Shown: piece by piece, positions 24,818-32,977 of the stretch
Position numbering within the stretch: position 1 is the first letter of the stretch
How the letters are laid out: every line of letters starts with the position of its first letter
Origin: Caccoplasma_A sp045587545
GTDB lineage: Bacteria; Bacteroidota; Bacteroidia; Bacteroidales; G3-4614
DNA length: 35,310 nt
Assembly: GCA_045587545.1 (NCBI GenBank)
Contig: JAZNCN010000009.1
Span: 1-35,310 of the forward strand
Direction: 5' to 3'
The notes under the pieces: model-generated
Database searches by the model: none
What the model saw: the letters and a program-made list of their open reading frames with translations, nothing else
What the model was told of the DNA's origin: nothing
Position numbers and translations under genes: made by a program

Positions 24818-24988
24818 ATGAAGAGTTACTATTGCACAAAATGTAATTGGGTATATAATCCCGAAATAGGAGACCCTGACGGAGGAATAGAGCCAGGAAC
24901 TCCATTTGAAGATATCCCAGAAGATTGGGTATGTCCCAAATGTGGAGCCTCTAAAGATAAATTCAAGGAGGTCTTATCTTTGACATAA
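24818..24988 (+). CDS. Rubredoxin (tandem paralogue)
   Basis: This 56-residue rubredoxin has iron ligands C6-x2-C9 (CTKC) and C39-x2-C42 (CPKC). It shares nearly all of the central 35 residues with the rubredoxin 115 bases upstream and differs mainly in surface lysines and a slightly longer C-terminus (KEVLSLT). The two genes are a tandem duplication; the separate terminator after the first suggests that each is transcribed on its own. I see no exact TAnnTTTG box for this one. The two may serve different reductases or conditions. Confidence 0.92.
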   Translation: MKSYYCTKCNWVYNPEIGDPDGGIEPGTPFEDIPEDWVCPKCGASKDKFKEVLSLT

Positions 24989-24992
24989 AACA

Positions 24993-25030
24993 GATAGGAT
25001 AGACAAAACAAGTTTGCCTATCCTATTTTC
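24993..25030. terminator. Bidirectional terminator between rubredoxin and sulfatase genes
   Basis: AGGATAG-CAAA pairs with TTTG-CTATCCT (one mismatch) around a short loop, with T-rich tails on both strands, between two convergent genes. Confidence 0.75.
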
Positions 25031-25055
25031 ATTATATCATTTATAATATTGAAAT

Positions 25056-26456
25056 TTATTCAATTGGGCGCCCAAAATTAAACAAATTTGAAGGAGTACG
25101 AGCATTATCCATTAATGTTTCCAATTCTTTTACTTTATCGGGATATTGTTCTGCCAAATTATTATCTTCATGAATATCCTCATTGATATTGTATAACTCC
25201 AATATGGTTTCTCCTACAACAGGTTGTTTAATAAGTTTCCACTCCCCTGCCCTAAGAGCTATTCGTCCATTAAGTTCATGAAACTCCCAATATAAATATT
25301 CGTGTTGTTGTTGCTCATTATTTGATAAAAGTGTAGGCAAATAAGATATACCATCAGTTGTAATATTATCCTTGTTATCAGTAATATCTGCCAAAGTAGG
25401 CATTAAATCCCAAAAGGCCGATATGTGATCGGTTTTTACACCCTCTGCAATAGTTCCGGGGCACCAAGCAATTAGAGGGACTCTTATACCGCCATCGTAA
25501 ACATCGCGCTTAGTTCCACGCAAAGGTCCATAACTTTTAAAATAATCGGGATTAGCACCGCCCTCACAATGAGGACCGTTATCACTTGAGAATATAACTA
25601 TAGTTTTTTTATCAATACCAAGTTCTTTTAATTCAGCCAAAACCTCTCCAACATACATATCTAATCTGCTAACCATTGCAGCAAAAGAGGCATATGGTTT
25701 GTCAGATTTATAATATCCTTGCCAACCGTTATAAGGGACCTCTTCAAATGCGTTCTCATAGATTGCATAAATAGAATCGTGAGGCAAGTTTAATTCTGCG
25801 TGAGGAAGCGTATATGTAAGCATTGCAAAAAATGTAGTATCGGCATTCTCTCTTATAAAGTTTATGGCTTGCTCATGGATAAGATCTTGAGAATATACTT
25901 TACGTCCATTATCTCTATTTTCAGGAAATGCTACAGTATCATTATTATGCCATAGGTGCTCCGGATAATATGTGTGTGCCTGACGTTGGCAATTATAACC
26001 GTAAAACTCATCAAATCCCATATTGTTAGGAGTTGACACAGAACCAGGAAGCCCTAATCCCCATTTGCCAAACAAACCTGTAGAGTATCCACCATCTTTC
26101 ATCAACCTGCCAATGGTATAGGTATTCTCCTTCATTGGTTGTTGACCTTCGGGATAGAGTTCTTTATTGCCCCGTATTTGAGAATGTCCTGTATGCATAC
26201 CAGTAATTAACGAACAGCGCGAAGGTGCACTTACTGTACAACCTGCATAGTGATTGGTAAAGAGCATACCCTGCTCCGCCATACGGTCAATATTAGGAGT
26301 TTTTATCTTTTCCTGACCATAACAACCCAAATCGCCATATCCAAGATCATCAGCTAAAATAAATATAACATTAGGTTTTTCATTCTCTTGTTGCACATTG
26401 CATGATATTGTAGCTAACAAAGCACTTGAAGAAAGCAATAAATATCCTTTTTTCAT
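25056..26456 (-). CDS. Arylsulfatase-like S1 sulfatase, serine type, lipoprotein
   Basis: This 466-residue alkaline-phosphatase-superfamily sulfatase begins with a lipoprotein signal (LLATISC, C19), so it is anchored in the envelope. Metal ligands D36-D37 lie in FILADDLGYGDLG, followed by the active-site motif S76-A-P-S-R80 and the later FSSDNGPHCEGG and LRGTKRDVYDGGIRVP segments. The formylglycine precursor is serine, not cysteine, at position 76, as in S-type sulfatases matured by anaerobic radical SAM enzymes; no maturase lies nearby. Substrate is unknown, probably a host or dietary sulfated glycan. No SusC/SusD or glycoside hydrolase is adjacent, so this is not an obvious polysaccharide locus. 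A -7 box lies at 26495-26488. Confidence 0.9.
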   Translation of the reverse strand: MKKGYLLLSSSALLATISCNVQQENEKPNVIFILADDLGYGDLGCYGQEKIKTPNIDRMAEQGMLFTNHYAGCTVSAPSRCSLITGMHTGHSQIRGNKELYPEGQQPMKENTYTIGRLMKDGGYSTGLFGKWGLGLPGSVSTPNNMGFDEFYGYNCQRQAHTYYPEHLWHNNDTVAFPENRDNGRKVYSQDLIHEQAINFIRENADTTFFAMLTYTLPHAELNLPHDSIYAIYENAFEEVPYNGWQGYYKSDKPYASFAAMVSRLDMYVGEVLAELKELGIDKKTIVIFSSDNGPHCEGGANPDYFKSYGPLRGTKRDVYDGGIRVPLIAWCPGTIAEGVKTDHISAFWDLMPTLADITDNKDNITTDGISYLPTLLSNNEQQQHEYLYWEFHELNGRIALRAGEWKLIKQPVVGETILELYNINEDIHEDNNLAEQYPDKVKELETLMDNARTPSNLFNFGRPIE

Positions 26457-26487
26457 TATTGATATAATTTATTTATCAGTTACAAGA

Positions 26488-26495
26488 CAAATATA
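26488..26495 (-). promoter_or_regulatory. -7 box of the sulfatase gene
   Basis: On the minus strand TATATTTG matches TAnnTTTG in the 40-base gap behind the FMN-binding protein gene, suggesting separate transcription of the sulfatase. Confidence 0.5.
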
Positions 26496-26496
26496 A

Positions 26497-27588
26497 CTAT
26501 TTTTTCTCAGAAAATTTCAAAAGAGTTCCTGTAGGACACACATATTTACAATATGGGCGATTTACAAATAGAGACAATATTATAAAAGCTATACCTATTA
26601 TTATAACCGGAGTACTTGCATAATTGAATAAAAATATTGAAAATATCTCATAATCCATAATAGCAAAATATGAACCTAAAATCATAAAAGCCATAATTAT
26701 ACCCCATAATACATTACGAAATATGTTTAGAATATTATTTACCTTATCTATGACCCTAATCTTAAAAGGCGAAACCTTATGTATAATCTCCTGTGTTGAG
26801 CCAAAAGGGCAACACCAAACACAATATCTATTTTTTTTACTAAACAACGGAAGCACTAAGGCATACAATATAAGAATAAGAGGTATCAGAATATATACAC
26901 TATTTATCCCGGTTGATAAAAAGTTTACAATCACAGATAGTGAGAGATATGTACCACTCCAAACACCTAAAACTATAATATTAAGCAAAAGTTGAAAATA
27001 TCTGTATCTTTTATTTCTTATTATATACGGAAGAATAAGAGCCATTAAAACAACAACCAGTACAGCTATGTTTTTAAGAGATAAAAAACTTTCAAAGCTA
27101 TTGTCTACTATTATGCCATTGTTTACAACATATTGCATAGCACCATTAAATGTAGCGATAACAGCATTTGAGGATTTAGTTGCTCCTGATACAGCATCAA
27201 CTTCCAAATCAAGAGTTTGTTGCGGTGTTATACCTACCCAATTATCATATATATTATTGTCTGACAGTTTCTTAAAAAAACGTGGCGATTCAGAATTTTT
27301 CAAAGGGATAACCTTGTCAATAAGACCTTTATCGTTAATATGTATCTCTAAAGGAGTCGCATCGGCAAAACCCTTAACACCTTTGACAATATCTGTTGTA
27401 TTAATAATCGTATATCCATTCTGTTTAATTATAGCCTCATTCTGAATAGAGTGTGCATCAGAATCAAAAGAGTAACCCATAAACCTATTGTCTCTTTTAA
27501 TAGCAATAAAAGAGATAAGAGCCAAACATATCAATAACGATGTAATGTGTTTTAATTTAGAATATACAATAGCACTTTTAATAGTCAT
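26497..27588 (-). CDS. FMN-binding / 4Fe-4S polyferredoxin membrane protein (NosR/NapH-like)
   Basis: This is a 363-residue membrane flavo-iron-sulfur protein. An N-terminal anchor (about 12-27) is followed by an extracytoplasmic FMN-binding domain with the covalent flavinylation motif VDAVSGATKSS near residue 135; the threonine is the FMN site attached by ApbE enzymes. Several transmembrane helices come next, with two cysteine motifs of the CxxxCP kind, CVWCCPFG and CKYVCPTG, as in NosR/NapH/RnfG-related proteins. It probably shuttles electrons across the membrane between cytoplasmic clusters and a periplasmic flavin. The partner reductase is not in the window. Confidence 0.82.
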   Translation of the reverse strand: MTIKSAIVYSKLKHITSLLICLALISFIAIKRDNRFMGYSFDSDAHSIQNEAIIKQNGYTIINTTDIVKGVKGFADATPLEIHINDKGLIDKVIPLKNSESPRFFKKLSDNNIYDNWVGITPQQTLDLEVDAVSGATKSSNAVIATFNGAMQYVVNNGIIVDNSFESFLSLKNIAVLVVVLMALILPYIIRNKRYRYFQLLLNIIVLGVWSGTYLSLSVIVNFLSTGINSVYILIPLILILYALVLPLFSKKNRYCVWCCPFGSTQEIIHKVSPFKIRVIDKVNNILNIFRNVLWGIIMAFMILGSYFAIMDYEIFSIFLFNYASTPVIIIGIAFIILSLFVNRPYCKYVCPTGTLLKFSEKK

Positions 27589-27605
27589 AGTTATTATGCA
27601 ATTAA

Positions 27606-27632
27606 GACAGACTGTCTATAAAACAGCCTGCC
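27606..27632 (-). terminator. Hairpin after ridA
   Basis: On the minus strand GGCAGGCTGT pairs with ACAGTCTGTC (two G-U pairs) around a 7-base loop. The tail is only partly T-rich, so termination may be weak. Confidence 0.45.
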
Positions 27633-27650
27633 CTAAGTATAAAGATTAAT

Positions 27651-28031
27651 TTATTTAGACGCAATAACTTCAATCTCTACCAATCCTCCTTTGGGTAGTG
27701 TTTTTACCGCAACAGCCGAACGTGCAGGAAAATCAAATTTAAAATATTTAGCATACACTTCGTTCATCTCTGCAAACATAGCCATATCTTGAAGAAAAAC
27801 AGTTGTTTTAACAACATTATCCATATAGTATCCTGCATCGGCAAGAAGATTAGATACATTTTTCAGAGCCTGTTCTGTTTGCTCTTTAATACCGCCCTCA
27901 ACAAAATCAGAAGTTGTGGGATCAATACCAAGTTGACCTGAAGCAAATAAAAAACCATTAACCTCTACAGCATGACTATAAGGACCAATTGCTGCAGGAA
28001 CTTTTGACGATGTTATAATTCTTTTTTTCAT
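27651..28031 (-). CDS. RidA family enamine/imine deaminase
   Basis: This 126-residue YjgF/YER057c/UK114-family protein hydrolyses reactive enamines and imines such as 2-aminoacrylate formed by PLP enzymes. Motifs are SSKVPAAIGPYSHAVEVNGFLFASGQLG near the N-terminus, QTEQALKNVSNLLADAGYYMDNVVKTTVFLQDM in the middle, and FPARSAVAVKTLPKGGLVEIEVIA at the end with the substrate-carboxylate arginine (R in PARSAV). It starts 3 bases after the BrkB-like gene stop and is therefore in the same transcript. Confidence 0.93.
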   Translation of the reverse strand: MKKRIITSSKVPAAIGPYSHAVEVNGFLFASGQLGIDPTTSDFVEGGIKEQTEQALKNVSNLLADAGYYMDNVVKTTVFLQDMAMFAEMNEVYAKYFKFDFPARSAVAVKTLPKGGLVEIEVIASK

Positions 28032-28034
28032 AAT

Positions 28035-29384
28035 TTATAAATTAGAAGGTTGTTCTATAATTAAATCCTTTATAAGAATATTATTAGTTACTTCATACAT
28101 ACCTTTGCGAGCAGCAACGATAGTATCCCATTGAAGTTTATATTTTGAATTTCTGTTTATTCTGAAATCTTTTTCACCCGTACCGTCAATATCAACTTTA
28201 TTCAATAGCATACCAACCGACAACCTTGAAATATCAAAAGCAGGTTGATATGAAGGAACACGTTCATCATCATTCAAGGTTTCAATAACAATACCGGCAT
28301 CAATAAGTTTATTAATAACAGTTTTAGCCGCTCTGATGGGTATGTTATATGAGTTTGCTATTTTTTGTAAGGTAAGTGGTGGCAAACCTTTCTCAAATCG
28401 TTGAATAATTACACATGTAATAACAACAATAATAAAATCGCTATATTGACGGCTTATCTTTTGCAAATTCTCCTCGTTACCATAATCGGCAGTTTGCATT
28501 GAGAATGAAAGAAGTACACCAAACAAAAATATCAACCATGATAATTGCATCCAAAGCAAAAGTAAAGGTAAGAAAGCGAAACTACCATATATGGCATTAT
28601 ACTTTGAAACCCATATCTGTCCATTCAAATACAAGTATTGGAATATCTGAAATGCAATACCACAAAGAATACCAGCAATAAGAGCATATTTGAATTTGAC
28701 CTTAGTATTAGGGATAAGCAGATACGCCACAGTAAAAAACAATATAGTAAAAAAATAAGGCGTGAGTTCCAACAATTTGTATATCAAAGGAGTAATAAGT
28801 CCAAGAACCTCTTCGGCATCTTTTAAGAAAGTAGTAATCAAAACAGAAGTACCCGAAGATAAAATCATTAAAATTGGCAAGATAATAAATAAAGAGGTGT
28901 AATCGTTTATCTTATGGTATAACGAACGTTCCTTAGCCTGCCATATTTTATTCATCGTTCCTTCAATATTAGACAACAAACTAATAACAGACCATAGCAA
29001 GAATACAATACCAATACCTATTACAACGCCCGAACGAGCCTCTGTAAGATAGTTATCAACAAAACCAAGAGCTGTAACAAGAACATCTTTTTGAGCAGGA
29101 AAAGACTCTAACAATTGGCTCTCAATTATTTTTTCAAAACCAAACCCACTTGCAATGGCAAGTAACAGAGCCAAAATTGGTACAATAGCAAGTAACGTGC
29201 TGTATGTAAGAGCCGAAGCACGCAATTGCAACTCGTCATCTAAAAAATGCTTTGCTGTAATTCTAACAACGCTGACAAAACTACGTAAGTTTCGCCACAT
29301 TCCGGAAAGTTCCCTTTCAGGGGTGTGCAAAATATTCTCAATTAAGAATGTTTTAGCACGATTTATATTCTCTTTAAATTTCAT
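28035..29384 (-). CDS. YihY/BrkB family membrane protein with C-terminal winged-helix region
   Basis: The protein has about 449 residues. Residues up to about 290 form the YihY/BrkB domain of six transmembrane helices, with the family segments DDELQLRASALTYSTLLAIVPILALLLAIASGFGF and the central W-rich loop (NIEGTMNKIWQAKERS). The C-terminal part (about 320-449) contains a winged-helix-like stretch, LTLQKIANSYNIPIRAAKTVINKLIDAGIV, as in the longer Bacteroidetes members. Despite the old name ribonuclease BN, the family is not a nuclease; its function is unsettled. The frame is open to 29426 inside the RNase P RNA gene, so the ATG at 29384, just past the RNA 3' end, is the likely start. Confidence 0.87.
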   Translation of the reverse strand: MKFKENINRAKTFLIENILHTPERELSGMWRNLRSFVSVVRITAKHFLDDELQLRASALTYSTLLAIVPILALLLAIASGFGFEKIIESQLLESFPAQKDVLVTALGFVDNYLTEARSGVVIGIGIVFLLWSVISLLSNIEGTMNKIWQAKERSLYHKINDYTSLFIILPILMILSSGTSVLITTFLKDAEEVLGLITPLIYKLLELTPYFFTILFFTVAYLLIPNTKVKFKYALIAGILCGIAFQIFQYLYLNGQIWVSKYNAIYGSFAFLPLLLLWMQLSWLIFLFGVLLSFSMQTADYGNEENLQKISRQYSDFIIVVITCVIIQRFEKGLPPLTLQKIANSYNIPIRAAKTVINKLIDAGIVIETLNDDERVPSYQPAFDISRLSVGMLLNKVDIDGTGEKDFRINRNSKYKLQWDTIVAARKGMYEVTNNILIKDLIIEQPSNL

Positions 29385-29399
29385 ACAAAAAAAAACAGC

Positions 29400-29741
29400 A
29401 GGTCTATAAGCCGGGTTCTGTACCAAAAATGGTGTCTGTCATTTATCTCGTCTTTATGTTGCCATAAAGCTTTAGCGGTTTACCCCTCGGCATCGGACGG
29501 GCAGCCCTAATGCGCCGATATACATAACCTTACAACCCATAAGACGTACCGCAACTATGTCGCCATAGCCACCCGTGAGCTCTTACCTCACTTTTTCACC
29601 CTTACCGCCAAAGGCGGCGGTTATTTTCTGTTACGCTACTCTACCCTTGCGGATAGCTTCCCGTTAGGAAATATGGTGCCCTATGTTGCCCGGACTTTCC
29701 TCAGATACCTTAATGTACCAGCGACAGACCGTCCTGCTGTA
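29400..29741 (-). ncRNA. rnpB: RNase P RNA, bacterial class A
   Basis: The catalytic RNA of ribonuclease P, which matures tRNA 5' ends, is encoded on the minus strand. The universal 5' core GAGGAAAGTCCGGGC (29702-29688) and the matching 3' core ACAGAACCCGGCTTAT (29421-29406) are both present at the expected distance, with GCAAGGGTAGAG (about 29650-29639) between them. The exact ends are estimated from the promoter -7 box at 29753-29746 and from the conserved 3' end. Confidence 0.95.
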
Positions 29742-29745
29742 ACTG

Positions 29746-29753
29746 CAAAATTA
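29746..29753 (-). promoter_or_regulatory. -7 box of rnpB
   Basis: On the minus strand TAATTTTG matches TAnnTTTG directly upstream of the RNA 5' end. Confidence 0.65.
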
Positions 29754-29799
29754 GTCATAATATTTCATATAATTGATTATTACGTTTCCGTTTTTTTAA

Positions 29800-29840
29800 A
29801 TAAAACAAGGATTGCTTCGTTTTGAAACAATCCTTGCAAT
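29800..29840 (-). terminator. Terminator of the porin gene
   Basis: GCAAGGATTG and CAATCCTTGT form a 10-bp stem (minus strand), followed by a T-rich tail ending in a run of T, about 20 bases after the porin stop. Confidence 0.8.
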
Positions 29841-29858
29841 TTAAAATAAAATATTTTA

Positions 29859-31133
29859 TTAGAAATTATACTGAGCCATTATCTGAATTCTGTTGGCAAA
29901 CGACTTTTCATTATCCTGATTTTTTCTTGCACCAAACAAGTATTCAGCTCCAAATTGCCAATTATCGGCAACCGTCATAAAAACATTTGCTGCCAAATAT
30001 TGCCCCTGTTTATAAAGAGTTGGAGAGTAAGCAATATTATTATCAAAAACCCGTAAATAACTATAATTTACCGAAGCAAACAAATTAGAAGTAAAATTAT
30101 ATTGAATACCACCCACAGCACCGGCACACTCAATAGGCTTAAACCTACCAATAGCATTTGAGTAGTAGAGGTCTAAATCGTTACCACCTAAATCATTTAC
30201 ATAAGCCGAAATACCTTTACCATAAACACCCTGATAATAGAAATTAAACTTATCGGTGGCAGAAGCCGTACCACTCAATTGAACACCCCAACCAAAGCAA
30301 GTGCGAGCTTTCATCATTAGCAAATCGTTATAACGTAAACCACGCAAAATACCTGAAAGCCTTACGTGCGCACCCTTTTGCCATTCATACTGAATGTACA
30401 TAGGAATATCCGGGCATCTCTGTTTTGCGATTTGAATAAAATTATTAGTAGGCGCAGAGTAAGAAGGATTTTCAATAGCAATAGCAAATTGCCATTTATC
30501 CTTAAAAGGAAGAGTATATCTGAACTGAACATTACGCGAAGCAATAGTAGCCGAAGGACCTTCAAAATCGATAGTAGGTGGAATGGCAGCCAAATCGGTA
30601 AACGTACTCCAACTTTGACCAATCAACACTCCTCTGAACGATATATAAGCCTGTCTCAATCTTAAAGCATAATTATTACCCCTGAAATCGGTTTCAATGT
30701 ATGCCGTAAACTTCTTTAAAAATTTATTCTCCCCCACCAATTTAAAAAACAGACGAGAAGTAGAAGCGTCCATCATAAATTGGCTACGATCAAACGCCCC
30801 CTTAGGAACAGGAATATCGTAAGTAACAAAATCAACATCATCAACAATCCCTGCAAAATCGTAAGAAGTAGTAGCCTTGACATAACCACCAATACCAAAA
30901 GCAACACGATTCTTACGATCAACCATAATAAACCTTGGAGCACGAGGGTCTTGAAAATAAGGAGACTCATTCTCCTTGAACATATTAACAGTAACCTTAA
31001 CCTCGTTAGGAACATTATCTCCCGTAATAAAAATTAAAGCCCTCTCACCTTTTCCTTTCTCTTTAAAGGGTTGAGCATTAACAACAGAAGCAACAAAAAA
31101 TAGTGCAAACATTAATAAAAAAACTCTTTTCAT
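29859..31133 (-). CDS. DcaP-like outer membrane porin
   Basis: This 424-residue outer membrane protein has a signal peptide (MKRVFLLMFALFFVASVVNA), a short periplasmic N-terminal region, then a beta-barrel beginning around NRVAFGIGGYVKATTSYDFAG. The segments FTAYIETDFRGNNYALRLRQAYISFRGVLIGQSWSTFTD and PSATIASRNVQFRYTLPF are characteristic of the DcaP trimeric porin family. The C-terminus QYNF carries the terminal aromatic insertion signal. Family members pass small anionic solutes such as dicarboxylates. It has no obvious operon partners, and no exact -7 box was found upstream. Confidence 0.85.
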   Translation of the reverse strand: MKRVFLLMFALFFVASVVNAQPFKEKGKGERALIFITGDNVPNEVKVTVNMFKENESPYFQDPRAPRFIMVDRKNRVAFGIGGYVKATTSYDFAGIVDDVDFVTYDIPVPKGAFDRSQFMMDASTSRLFFKLVGENKFLKKFTAYIETDFRGNNYALRLRQAYISFRGVLIGQSWSTFTDLAAIPPTIDFEGPSATIASRNVQFRYTLPFKDKWQFAIAIENPSYSAPTNNFIQIAKQRCPDIPMYIQYEWQKGAHVRLSGILRGLRYNDLLMMKARTCFGWGVQLSGTASATDKFNFYYQGVYGKGISAYVNDLGGNDLDLYYSNAIGRFKPIECAGAVGGIQYNFTSNLFASVNYSYLRVFDNNIAYSPTLYKQGQYLAANVFMTVADNWQFGAEYLFGARKNQDNEKSFANRIQIMAQYNF

Positions 31134-31230
31134 ATCGGCATTAGTTTAATATCTTAACTAACACCTTACAAAAAGAGTTTGTTTAAGAAATATGTAAATT
31201 TTATAAAAAGGATAGACCTAAGTATTAAAA

Positions 31231-31887
31231 TTATTGAGATTTATACTCTCTCTTTAATTTTACAGCAGAGCCATATGCTGTAAGCATAAACATTGACTTG
31301 CCCTTTCCTGATATCTCGTTAAAATCAAAAATAGTACCAACTATAGCATCTGCATTTATTGTATTTGCCTTTTTGTTCAACTCAATAATAGCTTTTTCGT
31401 AAATTTCATCTAATCTATTTTGATATGAATTAGAATAACCACCTAATACATCAGTCCATGAAGCAATCCAATCTGCTATAATATTAGCACCAATAACAAT
31501 ATTAACATTTACAATGCCTAAATATTGCGATATTGTATACCCATCTATTTTATTAGTAGTTACTATTTTTAATTGTGTATTTGTTTTATTCAGAGGATTA
31601 ATACTTTTATAAATATCCTTATTAGGTATGTGTTTTAATATTTCGTTGTATTCATCATCAGTAATATCAATAGGAGCAGGCAAAATATCTCTTTTATAAA
31701 ACATATTCTTTTGAGGATCTATAAATTTATGTTCCTCATCTCTTGTTGCAGAATATTCAACAATCTCAATAGTTTTACTATCATCAACAAGTCCAAGAGA
31801 TATCAAGAGCATATCTCTCTCCTTTTTTTCCTCAATCTTTCTCTGTTCCTTAGCATTTCTGATGAACTCTTCTACCTTTGGATTCAT
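31231..31887 (-). CDS. YbjQ (UPF0145) domain protein
   Basis: This 218-residue cytoplasmic protein has a highly charged helical N-terminus (EEFIRNAKEQRKIEEKKERD). The C-terminal 110 or so residues are a YbjQ/UPF0145 domain: YTISQYLGIVNVNIVIGANIIADWIASWTDVLGGYSNSYQNRL, then KANTINADAIVGTIFDFNEI and MLTAYGSAVKLK. The fold is a pentameric ring of unknown function, formerly called a heavy-metal-binding domain. The N-terminal 100 residues match nothing I recognise. It appears to be a single gene. Confidence 0.75.
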   Translation of the reverse strand: MNPKVEEFIRNAKEQRKIEEKKERDMLLISLGLVDDSKTIEIVEYSATRDEEHKFIDPQKNMFYKRDILPAPIDITDDEYNEILKHIPNKDIYKSINPLNKTNTQLKIVTTNKIDGYTISQYLGIVNVNIVIGANIIADWIASWTDVLGGYSNSYQNRLDEIYEKAIIELNKKANTINADAIVGTIFDFNEISGKGKSMFMLTAYGSAVKLKREYKSQ

Positions 31888-31950
31888 AAAATCTTATATT
31901 TATATAGAATATTATTCTATTTGTTTACACAAAATTAAGTATAATTTATA

Positions 31951-32298
31951 TTATATACCAAATACACACTCAAAGGCCCTCCTACCCGCATCAGTCATAA
32001 GACCTCTGCGTTCAAGATCATAGCAACGCTGAATATTAATATCAGTCCAATGGCTGCCCTTTCTGCGGGGTGATAATCTCTGCACCAATCTGCCATCAGA
32101 AAGCCTTTTCTTAGTAGAGTCAATCCACCCAAAACAGAGAGCCTCCTCAACCACCTCAACATACTTGATAGCGGACCACTCTGGTCGCTTTGATACAAAC
32201 GTAACCACCCAACACTCCTCCTCTCTATCGTGGTTACACTCAAGCCATTGCCTCAGTTCTTGTCTATCAGTAAAATGAAGTAAATTAATGATTTGCAT
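31951..32298 (-). CDS. Short YdeI-family protein
   Basis: This 115-residue protein matches the N-terminal part of the YdeI/OmpD-associated family: L.FTDRQELRQWLECNHDREEECWVV, the signature VEEALCFGWIDSTKKRLSDGR, QRLSPRRKGSHWTDINIQRCYDLERRGLMTDAGRRAFE. Many relatives run to about 190 residues with a C-terminal helical part; this one stops soon after AFE, so it is a short form or truncated. Its codons are richer in G and C than most neighbours, hinting at transfer. The GNAT gene lies 40 bases upstream on the same strand. Confidence 0.7.
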   Translation of the reverse strand: MQIINLLHFTDRQELRQWLECNHDREEECWVVTFVSKRPEWSAIKYVEVVEEALCFGWIDSTKKRLSDGRLVQRLSPRRKGSHWTDINIQRCYDLERRGLMTDAGRRAFECVFGI

Positions 32299-32338
32299 TA
32301 TTAATTATTTTCTAACAAATGAGTATTTACTCATACTT

Positions 32339-32938
32339 TCATAAATTCTTACAGTAAATATAAGTTAGGTAATCGTCTGCATCAGTTTTCCACTCATTAC
32401 TCTTAAATTCTGCAACCCTTTCAAATCCATGGTGGGCATAGTAAGCATGATTACAAGATGAGTCTGTCCATAAATATAGATGTTCATAACCCTCACTCTT
32501 TGCTAATGCTTCAATTTTTGCAAGCAGTTGCTTACCGCAACCTTGTACAGTAGAGATAAAGAATGACAAATATAAATCCTTATCCGCTTGCATATAACGA
32601 TACACTTTAGGCGAAGTTTTTCCAAAGTATTCTCGCAAAGCCAATGCCTCATTGCGTTGATTATCATTAAATGTTGGCATCAGTCCATCAAGCCATTCGT
32701 TATAACTATTATTTTGTGTAATGTTACCTGCAAGGATACATCCTAACATTGTTCCACTATCATCCACTATCTTAAATGCAAATGGAGCACCATACCAACC
32801 ATAACGGATGATATATTCGCACATTTGCAACCCAAACTTCTTTCCATTTCCATTAGCAGCGTGTTCCTCACCCCAAACAGGGTATGCTAACAGAGATGCT
32901 TTATAAATATCATCTTCGGTGAATGTAGTTATCCTCAT
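32339..32938 (-). CDS. GNAT family N-acetyltransferase
   Basis: This 199-residue acetyltransferase has the acetyl-CoA-binding region around DLYLSFFISTVQGCGKQLLAKIEALAKSEGYEHLYLWTDSSCNHAYYAHHGFERV, holding the Q-x-x-G-x-G/K-type loop, the following helix and the 'YxxHGFE' end of motif B. The N-terminal half, with TFTEDDIYKASLLAYPVWGEEH, is specific to a Bacteroides/Clostridia subgroup. Substrate is unknown. It lies between the flavodoxin-like gene (39 bases upstream) and the YdeI-like gene on the same strand, possibly one operon. Confidence 0.8.
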   Translation of the reverse strand: MRITTFTEDDIYKASLLAYPVWGEEHAANGNGKKFGLQMCEYIIRYGWYGAPFAFKIVDDSGTMLGCILAGNITQNNSYNEWLDGLMPTFNDNQRNEALALREYFGKTSPKVYRYMQADKDLYLSFFISTVQGCGKQLLAKIEALAKSEGYEHLYLWTDSSCNHAYYAHHGFERVAEFKSNEWKTDADDYLTYIYCKNL

Positions 32939-32977
32939 ATAATCCTCTTTTTGTTTTGGGTATATATCTTACTCCTA

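Noticed and set aside
25056..26456. Cysteine 73 as the formylglycine precursor of the sulfatase
   Set aside because: The motif [CS]-x-[PA]-S-R aligns on S76-A-P-S-R; C73 is three residues too early.
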